In this document: in pieces, positions 33,101-40,700 of the stretch
How the letters are laid out: every line of letters starts with the position of its first letter
Numbering within the stretch: position 1 is the first letter of the stretch
Origin: Paenibacillus tyrphae
GTDB lineage: Bacteria; Bacillota; Bacilli; Paenibacillales; NBRC-103111
DNA: 64,000 nucleotides
Reading direction: 5' to 3'
Assembly (NCBI RefSeq): GCF_000722545.1
Contig: NZ_JNVM01000041.1
Coordinates: forward strand, 95,286 to 159,285
Program-made: the position numbers and the translations under genes
The notes under the pieces: model-generated
What the model saw: only the letters and a program-made list of their open reading frames with translations
Told to the model about the DNA's origin: nothing
The model's database searches: none

Positions 33101-34564
33101 AGCGGTAACTTGCCTTTAAATGTAGGAACGAACACGATTGTTGTAAAGGTTACGGACGCCAAAGGCCACGTAACGGAATATACGTTGACGATTACAAGGG
33201 AATCTAGCGACAGCGGAGACTCGGATAGCAGCAGCGGCGGAAGCACTACGACGCCTTCAACCTCTACAGGTTCGTCTTCGTCCGGAGGTTCGACAACACC
33301 GAATGGCTCGGGAATCGAAACCTCGGTGAACGGCAAAGACGATGCATTTGCAACAGGGAAAGAATCCACCTCGGGAGATCGCAAGGTGACTTCGGTTCAA
33401 GTGGATTTGGACAAGCTGAACAAAGCCTTATCGCAAGGGAACGGACAGAAGCTTGCGATTCATTCTTCGAAAGATGGCGATATGAAGGTAGACGGATTGA
33501 CGGCAGGAACCGTAAAACAGCTTGCCGACAAAGGAACCAGCCTCGAAATCAGCAACCCGCTGGCGATCTACCCAGTTCCAGGCGGGAAAATGGATTTGAG
33601 CGCGGTGTCCAAGCAGTTGGGCAACGCGGCGCTCGGCGATATTGCCGTTCATATCGATATCGCCCGTGCTTCGGACACGTTGATTAATAACGCCAAGAAC
33701 AAAGCGGCAGCGGAAGGCTACGAGCTGTTGGTCAATCCGGTCGATCTGGATATGACCTTCTCGCATGACGGCAAGATGGTAAGAGCGGGGCAATTGAGCG
33801 GATATGCGGCGAAGTACATCGCGTTGCCGGAAGGCATCGATCCGAACCGCATTACGACAGGCGTTATCGTTAATCCGGACGGCAGCGTGTTCCATGTGCC
33901 GACGGTTGTAACGAAAATCAACAGCCGTTATTATGCATTGATTAAAGACTTGCGCAGCAACGGCTCCTATTCGGTCATCTGGAATCCGCAAGATTTCGAT
34001 GACGTAAAGAGCCATTGGGGCAAAGCGGACGTGAACAATATTGCGGCGAGACTCGACCTTGCCGGAACCGGGAACAATACGTTTTCGCCGGATCGCAACG
34101 TAACGCGCTCCGAGTTCTCGGAGATTGTCGTGGCCGGTCTCGGTTTGAAGCGTCAAAATGCACCGCAGAACAAGTTCCCTGACGTTTCGGATTCCGCTTG
34201 GTACCGCAGCCCCGTAGCGATTGCGAACGAGTTCGATATCGTCCGCGGCTACGAGGACGGCAACTTCTACGGCGACCGTCAAATCACGAGAGAGCAGGGC
34301 ATGGCGATGATTGCCCGGGCTTACAAATTGATCGAGACGAAAACCGCACTGAGTCAGGAGCAGACGGATGCGCTGCTGGCGAAGTATGAAGATGCGAAAA
34401 AGGTATCTGCTTGGGCGAGAGAGGATATCGCTCTGATGATTGAGGCGGGAATCGTGCAAGGCAACGGGCCGCAGCTTCTGAGCCCGCAGTCGAATATGAC
34501 ACGCGCCGAAGTAACGGCATTGATCGCAAGATTGCTCAAGACCACCAATCTGATCGACAAGTAA
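30122..34564 (+). CDS. S-layer-anchored surface protein, 1480 aa (paralog 1)
   Basis: ATG at 30122 is six bases from GGAGG. Signal peptide about 1-39 (…APQTAKA/A). Then: ConA/LamG-like domain (45-290) ending S-T-Y-L-A-I-K-Y-G-Y-T, a DUF8202-like region to about 430, SwmB-like domain (445-545), four Ig-like repeats (551, 645, 738, 831), a cadherin-like beta sandwich (925-1020), Ser/Gly/Thr-rich linker (1023-1063), a domain of unknown type (1063-1288) and three SLH domains (from about 1292, 1353, 1430) that bind pyruvylated wall polymer. Probably an adhesin or matrix protein. Controlled by a c-di-GMP riboswitch and an 11-bp repeat promoter. Its last 550 residues are nearly identical to those of paralog 2. 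Confidence 0.93.
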   Translation: MTPTKENRLFWKKRLALLLTFVLVASGLPVTMAPQTAKAATANPGGVDGTVLWLRPDEGIAAASGQAVSAWIDQSDSQNTATQSTYANQPTYWNNADYNVNFNPILRFDGNDLLNLDVNKLPTGKTPRTIVSVAATEVNDGNHYIISWGQNNQYKLMGMMQIGTAGALTGYTNEFMSSSGFWQPKIPNELFGTYDGANGALYSKMKQIAKQSRLWDTGNVGAAVGSILGGGQYWTGTIGDLIVFNRVLSDSERQRISTYLAIKYGYTMDSSDYLASDGSKVWNASENTGYRFNIAGISRDDNGALLQKQSHSTNAGKQVTIGLNEIAEMNSVNNSVFDAAMQYLVWGDNGKALTFNKQLGATNQYYAERLWKVQNAGAVGKVQIAIPKGAMPPNASLLVSDSDSDFSSAAQLPLTEITLNGVPHYAAKMTLHDGQYFTYAAKAPLLESAALEQTVANGNQVTLTFDQDVQVTDLTGFTIKVGNDVVTIGPGDFKIDPANAKKLILTLPAGSDVSGKSVNVSYDGLGNLKSPYGTPVHSFAMDAVDSFVAALNITQPSVNPVTAGKPTIEGTVEPGSAVKIVIKDSNGNPITGAGGAAVVDGNGNWTFTPNAGLTDGKYTIEATATKDNRIATKTKEINVAIAAPALTIAEPSGNTVSVSKPEIKGTTDAGATVTVAIKDKDGNVVGTQAVTVNPDGTWNFTPDKDLADGKYTFEVTAAKNGKSTQVTKTVTVDTSLPALTITEPSGSTVSVPKPEFKGTADAGATVTVAIKDKDGNVVGTQAVTVNPDGTWNFTPDSNLVDGNYTFEVTATKDGKSTQVTKTVTVDTSLPALTIIEPSGSTVSVSKPEFKGTTDVGAIVTVAIKDKDGNVVGTPTVTVNAYGVWSFTPDKALADGNYTIEVTSTKDGKSTQATKTVIVATTNDSKLAGLQLNSWNGTPIGLSPAFDGSTTKYTASVTNSVYSVTVSSLPLDPNAKIEVSVNNGPWQQVANGTASGNLPLNVGTNTIVVKVTDAKGHVTEYTLTITRESSDSGDSDSSSGGSTTTPSTSTGSSSSGGSTTPNGSGIETSVNGKDDAFATGKESTSGDRKVTSVQVDLDKLNKALSQGNGQKLAIHSSKDGDMKVDGLTAGTVKQLADKGTSLEISNPLAIYPVPGGKMDLSAVSKQLGNAALGDIAVHIDIARASDTLINNAKNKAAAEGYELLVNPVDLDMTFSHDGKMVRAGQLSGYAAKYIALPEGIDPNRITTGVIVNPDGSVFHVPTVVTKINSRYYALIKDLRSNGSYSVIWNPQDFDDVKSHWGKADVNNIAARLDLAGTGNNTFSPDRNVTRSEFSEIVVAGLGLKRQNAPQNKFPDVSDSAWYRSPVAIANEFDIVRGYEDGNFYGDRQITREQGMAMIARAYKLIETKTALSQEQTDALLAKYEDAKKVSAWAREDIALMIEAGIVQGNGPQLLSPQSNMTRAEVTALIARLLKTTNLIDK

Positions 34565-34617
34565 GCAAGCTATCCTGATAACCATTGGCGACGATCCATG
34601 TCGTCGATGGTTGTTTT
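32903..34617. repeat. 1.7-kb near-identical 3' module, copy 1
   Basis: From the cadherin-like domain through the SLH domains and terminator this segment is almost base-for-base the same as 40527-42241, while the upstream Ig-like and N-terminal parts of the two genes differ clearly. Suggests recent gene conversion or module swapping. Confidence 0.9.
34580..34617 (+). terminator. Rho-independent terminator
   Basis: AACCAT-GGCGACGA / TCGTCG-ATGGTT stem followed by T6. The same hairpin ends paralog 2. Confidence 0.88.
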
Positions 34618-34735
34618 TTACTTAATGAGCAAAGCCGGTTCTGGAAACACCTTGCCAACGGCGGTAAAGTTCGCTAGTCTGGTAATGTAGCTAGGCAAAG
34701 CGGCGCTAGAGCATGTCAACGAAAAGAGGGAAAAT

Positions 34736-36133
34736 ATGGACAAAAACCTATTAGAGCAGCTAGACCTCTGGCATGAAGAAGATGAATTTGAACAAATCAT
34801 CGCTCGGATTCTGGAAATTCCAGAACAGGACCGCGATTATGATGTAATCAGTCATTTGGCGAGAGCCATGAACAATCTGGAACGTTACGAGGAAGCGCTG
34901 CAGCAGCTTTTGACGATTGAGAAGCAAGGCGGGAACGACCCTTTGTGGCATTTCCGCGCGGGGTATGCCTACTACTATCTGGAACAATACGAGGACGCCG
35001 TAAGAGAATTCGAAATCGCGGATCAACTAGCCCCCAAGGACCGGGCCACGCTGTCGTTTTTAGTAGAGAGCCGTCATGGTCTCGCCGTAATGAACCGCAA
35101 ACGAAAGCAGTCGCTGGCCCTACAGGCCCGGAACGAGCAAAGAAGAAAGCGCGGGGAGGGAAAAATTCCCTTTGAAGGGTTTGACTTGACGAGCTTTTGG
35201 AACGATAGCGACTACGCGTTAAAACATTATGTCAGCGAGCCGCCTACGGATGAGCTTATTGCTTCGATCGAACAAGAGCTCGGCTATACATTGCCGGCCT
35301 CTTACATTGCAATGATGAAATTGCATAACGGCGGGGAGCCAGTCAACACTTGCTTCCCTTCAGAGGAAGCAACGTCTTGGGCGGAAGACCATATTGCGAT
35401 TATGGGAATCATGGGGATCGGGCGCGAAAAGCCTTATTCGCTCTGCGCAGAATTTGGCAGCCAGTTTATTATTGAAGAATGGGGCTATCCCGATATTGGC
35501 GTGGTCATTTGCGATTGCCCTTCGGCAGGTCACGATGTCGTGATGCTGGATTATCGGAAATGCGGCAGGCATGGAGAGCCTGAGGTGGTCCACGTCGATC
35601 AGTCATGCGATTATGCAATTACGTTTTTGGCCGAAAACTTCGAGGTCTTTGTCCGGAGCTTGGTGCATCGCGATGTCTATGATACCTCGGAGGAAGGGAA
35701 GTATGAGGCTTTGCGGAAGGTGGCCCATGAGGAATTTTCCCCACTGCTTTCGGAGCTGTGTGCCCGCGTCACCGAGGTCGACAACATGGAGGAGATCATC
35801 CGTGCGATTTGTACCCGAATTGTAGAGGAAAAAGGGTACTTTGCTTTCCATACGGACGAACTTTCGACGTTGATGTATGACCTGCAGTTTTGGCTGTACA
35901 CCAAGTCTTACCCCGATACAAGCCGTGAACAATATTTGAAGGATTATAGCAAAATGATCGCTTTTAGCGGGTCGTTCAGCACGGGTGGGTATGCGCCCGG
36001 CTTTCTCGCGGACTGGCTGGACGATCGAATCCGGCAAAGCATGATTATCGGGACAAGCGATGCGCTTACATTCACGGATACGGCAACGAAGCAATTGCTG
36101 GAGAAGCTGAACGTATTCGCTTCTGCAACTTAA
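34736..36133 (+). CDS. TPR and SMI1/KNR4 (SUKH) domain protein
   Basis: 465 residues. N-terminal TPR-like helices (about 1-125; HFRAGYAYYYLEQYEDAVRE), then a SUKH-1 domain from about residue 175 (LIASIEQELGYTLPASYIAM then M-K-L-H-N-G-G-E) through VVICDCPSAGHDVVMLDY. SUKH domains occur in immunity proteins against contact-dependent and other polymorphic toxins and in nucleic-acid-related roles. No toxin gene is adjacent, so the partner is unknown. AGAGGGA precedes the ATG. Confidence 0.88.
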   Translation: MDKNLLEQLDLWHEEDEFEQIIARILEIPEQDRDYDVISHLARAMNNLERYEEALQQLLTIEKQGGNDPLWHFRAGYAYYYLEQYEDAVREFEIADQLAPKDRATLSFLVESRHGLAVMNRKRKQSLALQARNEQRRKRGEGKIPFEGFDLTSFWNDSDYALKHYVSEPPTDELIASIEQELGYTLPASYIAMMKLHNGGEPVNTCFPSEEATSWAEDHIAIMGIMGIGREKPYSLCAEFGSQFIIEEWGYPDIGVVICDCPSAGHDVVMLDYRKCGRHGEPEVVHVDQSCDYAITFLAENFEVFVRSLVHRDVYDTSEEGKYEALRKVAHEEFSPLLSELCARVTEVDNMEEIIRAICTRIVEEKGYFAFHTDELSTLMYDLQFWLYTKSYPDTSREQYLKDYSKMIAFSGSFSTGGYAPGFLADWLDDRIRQSMIIGTSDALTFTDTATKQLLEKLNVFASAT

Positions 36134-36138
36134 AATTC

Positions 36139-36182
36139 ATCAAAGCCCTCCGGACCGAAATCTGCGCGGCGCCGGGGGGCTT
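36139..36182 (+). terminator. Rho-independent terminator
   Basis: AAGCCCTCCGG pairs with CCGGGGGGCTT across a 19-nt loop; GC-rich stem, short T tract. It lies between convergent genes. Confidence 0.65.
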
Positions 36183-36207
36183 CCATGCGAAACTCGAAGT
36201 GGCTGAT

Positions 36208-37356
36208 TTAGGAAGTAAGGCTCACGAACTTCCAACGTGTATACCAATCCGTAATGTCAGGACTAATCGGCGTTTCCCAATCCCGTTCCATTTTCGTTCT
36301 CAAGAGCAAATATTGTTCTTCCACACCGATCCTGTCGCCAATCCCATCATAAAGCCTCATCAGCGAGAAATAGCTTTCCTCTTCGTCCGGAAGCAATTGT
36401 TGAATACGGAGATGGACTTGAATGGCTTTTTTCGGTTTTTTTTGTTGCTCGTAGAACTCACATAACTTTCGCATAAGGTATAACCACAGCAATCGAAACC
36501 GTTCCCGTTCATGTTCGGCCCATAGGTAATCGTATTTTCCCAGATAGTCCCCCTTGTACAAATTCAACACATGCTCATAGGCGTCAACTGTACCTGCATC
36601 CAGGACACCCAATTGCCTCATGGCGTATTCCCATTCCTCCGTGTCTACCCTGGCCTCCCCCAAGTCAAGCTTGTACCCCGCCTCCAAATTGCCGCTGTTT
36701 ATGGAAATAGTATCCATGTCGGAGTTTTTCAAGGTTTGACGTACATAATAAATCGTTGTATAGAGATGCTGCGCTGCCTTAGCCTCTTCCAGCTCTGGCC
36801 ACAGCAGTTCAAGCAAAACGCTTCGATTGATGGTTCGGTCCCGATGATGGAGCAAATAGGCAAACAATTCTTGCGCCTTGCTTGTACGCCATTTCACGTT
36901 CTGGGCGTCCATGCCGGGAAGCTTGTACTGGAGTTGATTAAAACAGCAAATCAAGGGCGAATTCGCGTCCTGTGTCTTCTTGGCCCCTTTGATTGCCAAT
37001 TTCTCTTTTATCCGCTGGATCGTTTGGCGCAGACGGTCCTTGTGCAACGGCTTCATAATATAATCCAAGGCGTAAAGCTCGAAAGCTTGCACGGCATATT
37101 GGTCGTAACCGGTCACAAATACGATTTCGGTACCGGGAACGACCGTCTGGATCTGCTTCCCCAGATTCAGACCGTTAATTTCCGGCATATGGATATCAAG
37201 AAACACCACATCGGGGCGATGAGCCAATACGCCTGCCATGACCTCGGTGGAATCGGAATAGGTGGCAACGATCTCGACTTCGCTTGCTTCACGCTCAATC
37301 GCTTTTTTAAGTCCTATTAACGCCAAATGTTCATCGTCAACCAATATGGCTTTCAC
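36208..37356 (-). CDS. Response regulator with BTAD (SARP-like) output domain
   Basis: 382 residues. Receiver domain 1-120 with acidic pocket D7/D8 (VDDEH), phosphoacceptor Asp54 in VVFLDIHMPE and Lys in DYIMKPLHKDR. Then an OmpR-like winged helix (about 150-225; SKAQELFAYLLHHRDRTINR) and a bacterial transcriptional activator domain to the C-terminus with TPR-like helices. GTG start at 37356 after AAGGAGG, which is inside a small hairpin AGGAG-GACG-CTCCT. No sensor kinase is adjacent. Divergent from the second SLH protein gene, whose promoter carries 11-bp direct repeats that SARP-type activators recognise. Confidence 0.9.
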   Translation of the reverse strand: MKAILVDDEHLALIGLKKAIEREASEVEIVATYSDSTEVMAGVLAHRPDVVFLDIHMPEINGLNLGKQIQTVVPGTEIVFVTGYDQYAVQAFELYALDYIMKPLHKDRLRQTIQRIKEKLAIKGAKKTQDANSPLICCFNQLQYKLPGMDAQNVKWRTSKAQELFAYLLHHRDRTINRSVLLELLWPELEEAKAAQHLYTTIYYVRQTLKNSDMDTISINSGNLEAGYKLDLGEARVDTEEWEYAMRQLGVLDAGTVDAYEHVLNLYKGDYLGKYDYLWAEHERERFRLLWLYLMRKLCEFYEQQKKPKKAIQVHLRIQQLLPDEEESYFSLMRLYDGIGDRIGVEEQYLLLRTKMERDWETPISPDITDWYTRWKFVSLTS

Positions 37357-37449
37357 AGGAGCGTCCTCCTTGACAGTTGGTGCTTGTAATTGCTTTCACA
37401 ATTCTTATATCGGCTTTCATGCGAATATATTGAACAGACCCAGGAGGAG

Positions 37450-37484
37450 TTGTCTAGGTTTTGTTTAGGTCGGGTTGGTAAACT
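37450..37484 (+). promoter_or_regulatory. Promoter of second SLH protein with 11-bp activator repeats
   Basis: TTGTCTAGGTT (37450-37460) and TTGTTTAGGTC (37461-37471), then 7 nt, then TAAACT (37479-37484). Same repeat core TTGTYYAG, same spacing and same distance to the -10 box as at 29709-29743. Confidence 0.65.
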
Positions 37485-37576
37485 AGTACGTAAGGGGAGA
37501 TGTGGGATTTTAACGTATGTCATTCTCCTGCAAATGCCAGATCAAAGAGAGTGAAAAGGGGAGATAGGAGGTTTTG

Positions 37577-37708
37577 GTGGCACGCAAGAGTAAGTTTTAT
37601 TGAAAGAAGTAGTTGATCATGCTGCTCACGTTCGTTATAACGAATAGTTTGCCTGCTTCATTCGCGGCACAGATAGCGAGAGCGGCCTTTTTGTCGTGTT
37701 CGCCCTGA
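37577..37708 (+). pseudogene. Decayed signal peptide of a third SLH-protein paralog
   Basis: AGGAGG precedes GTG at 37577. The frame reads MARKSKFY-stop-KK-stop-LI, then MLLTFVITNSLPASFAAQIA-RAA and ends at 37708. Replacing the TGA and TAG by Trp gives a sequence alignable with the paralog 1 signal peptide (L-F-W-K-K-R-L-A-L-L-L-T-F-V…). The rest of the gene is missing; the intact paralog 2 begins 28 bp later. Confidence 0.65.
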
Positions 37709-37736
37709 TTAAGCGTAAACAAAAGGAGATGATGAA

Positions 37737-40700
37737 ATGTTGATTGCGAGTAAAGGAAAGACAAATTGGAAAAAACCGCTCAAGCTGCTGCTAATTGGCG
37801 CCTTGGCGGCAAGCTCATGGTCTGCGGCGTTAGCCCCGCATACAGCCAAAGCAGCGCCAGATCCCGTGAGTCCGGGCGGGGTAACCACCAATCCGCACCT
37901 ATGGCTGCGTGCTGATAATGGTGTCACGGCGGCGGACGGTAAAGTAGCGGAATGGAAGGATCTGAGCGGTAATAACCGAGATTTCTCTCAAACGGATGTT
38001 ACCAAACAACCTGTTTATAATGATGAAAGCAATCGGCTTAACTTTAATAAGGGAGTAACCTTTGACGGGGTCGATGATTTTTTATTAAATGCGAATGGCG
38101 TTCTAGGAAATGGTACCTACAATAATTTTAATGCGTTTGTAGTATCGGGTATAGGAAATAACACGAATTCTTTATTTTGGGAAGTGACGTCTAGCGGAGG
38201 CAGATTAAATGTTCATCTGCCTTGGGGTGGAAGCGTCTACTGGGATGCAGGGCTTCAAGGGACTGAGCGAGTGGCTACTCCGGAATCTGTGGCATTGGGA
38301 AAATATTATGTTTGGAACTTTAATTATGGAATTAACGGTTCCGGAGACGAAGGTCAATCCATTTATCGTGATGGGAAGCTGAGTGTTTCTCAGGCCAGCC
38401 GAACGAATCCTGTAAAAGGTACTAATAGTCAAATAACTCTTGGCTCACAGACCCAGACCGATAGCTTTTATAAAGGTCAAGTTGGCGAAGTAATTTTCTA
38501 TTCGGCTCCGTTGACGGCAATCGACAGACAAAAAATCAACTCCTATTTAGCGGTAAAATACGGAATCTCTTTAAACAATGTGAATTATTTGGATTCCAAA
38601 GCTAACGTAATTTGGCAAGCGGATGCAAAATATAACAGCAACATTACAGGTATTGCCCGTGATGATGCCCAAGCTTTGTATCAGAAACAAAGTCGTTCCA
38701 CTAATGATGCTTCCAAGCTGACCATTGGCCTTGGCTCATTTGCGGAAAAAAATGAAGAAGTTGTCGGAGTGCTTAACGATAAACAGTCCTTAATCTGGGG
38801 CGACAATGGTCAGTCTTTAGCGTTCAAGACGCCAATCGGTACGACGAAGAAAAACTATACGGACCGTATTTGGAAAGTGCAGAACACCAATAATGTCGAT
38901 GTGGTACAGCTAACGATTGCAAAAAGTGCTGTCATTCCATCAGATGCAACCTTATTGGTAAGCAACAGTGAGACAGATTTCACGGGTGCAACGGAGTATG
39001 CCTTAACGGAAATTTCGTCGAACGGTGTTTCTTACTATACGACTGCAACGAAAGTTGCGCTGTCTGAAGGGCAATATTTCGCCTTCGCCGCTCCGGCGCC
39101 GGTACTAGAGAGCGCTGCGCTTGAGCAAATGGTAGCGAACCGGAATCAAATTATACTTAAATTCGATCAGGATTTGGATAGTTTGACGAATTTGAATGGC
39201 TTTGAAATTAAAGTCGGCAGCGATAAAGTAACGATTGGTGCGGGGGATTATAAGGTTGATCCAGCCGACCCGAAAAAGTTAATTCTCACTTTACCCAATG
39301 GAACGGATGTCACCGGTAAAACAGTGAGCGTATCCTATGATGGATCGGGTACCTTGAAAGGCAAAAACAGTGTACCTGCGAGAAATTTTACCGAGAATGC
39401 TAAAGATGCATTTGCGGCTTCATTGACAATCACTGCACCTAATGGTGATCCAGCGCAAGTAACCGAGGATAAGCCAACGATCGAAGGTAAAGTCGAAGTT
39501 GGTTCGACAGTGAAAGTAGAGATTAAGGATAAAAATGGTAAGCCGGTAACTGGTGCAGGCGGAACTGCAACGGTTGACGGGAATGGCAACTGGACGTTTA
39601 CTCCGGGTGTGAATTTGACCGACGGCAGCTACACTATTGAAGTAACGGCTACAAAAGAGGGCAAGGCAGCAGCAAAGACGAAAGAGTTAAACGTGGCTAC
39701 TCCAGCGCCAACGTTAAAAATCACGGAGCCATCCAGCGGGACCGTAACGGTATCCAAGCCTGTATTTAAAGGAACAGCAACGCCAGGCTCCAAGGTTACA
39801 GTCAACATCGCGGATGGGATTACAGGTACGGTTACAGCGGATACGTACGGTAACTGGAGTTATACGCCGCAAGTCAATATGCCTGATGGAAACTACACGA
39901 TAAAAGTAACGGCTGAGAAAGACGGGAAGTCTTCGTCTCCCGAAACGATCAGCTTGAAAGTAGACACAGCCGTCGCGCCGGTATTGGAAATCACGGAGCC
40001 GGCCAGCGGGACTGTAACGATGTCCAAGCCTGTATTCAAGGGAACAGCAACGCCGGGCTCCAAGGTTATAGTCAACATCGCAGGTGGGATAACAGGGACG
40101 GTTACTGCCGACACGTATGGCAACTGGAGCTACACACCGGCAGCCAATTTGGCCGATGGCAACTACACGGTGAAAGTAACGGCTGAAAAAGACGGCAAGC
40201 TCTCGTCCCCCAAAACGATCGACTTGAAAGTAGACACAGCCGTTGCCCCGGCATTGGAAATCACGGAGCCGGCCAGCGGGGCCGTAACGGTGTCCAAGCC
40301 TGCATTCAAGGGAACAGCGACGCCAGGCTCTAAAGTTACGATCAACATTGCGGATGGGATTACAGGGACGGTCACGGCCGACACCTATGGCAACTGGAGT
40401 TATATCCCGGAAGTCAATTTGGCCGATGGGAAGTACAACGTTGAAGTAACGGCTATGAAGGATGGGAAGTCCAGCACCGTTAGCAAAGAACTGACGGTTA
40501 ACACTGCAAATCATTCCTCCTTGACGGGACTGCAGCTCAATAGTTGGTCTGGAACGCCAATCGGATTATCGCCGGCGTTCAATGGAAGCACGACCAAGTA
40601 TACGGCTTCCGTAACGAATAGCGTCTACAGCGTGACGGTAAGCTCGTTGCCGCTTGATCCGAACGCCAAGATTGAAGTCTCGGTTAATAATGGTCCTTGG

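Noticed and set aside
33428..34585. Long antisense frame (385 aa) opposite the SLH domains, and a similar one at 41088-41906
   Set aside because: It mirrors the codon periodicity of the sense gene, has no ribosome binding site and occurs in both paralogs only because their DNA is nearly identical.
36571..37320. 249-aa plus-strand frame opposite the response regulator
   Set aside because: Antisense shadow; no start signals.
37501..37736. Second c-di-GMP riboswitch in the leader of paralog 2
   Set aside because: No GCAAACC…GGGACGCAAAGC core found; the leader instead holds a decayed signal peptide.
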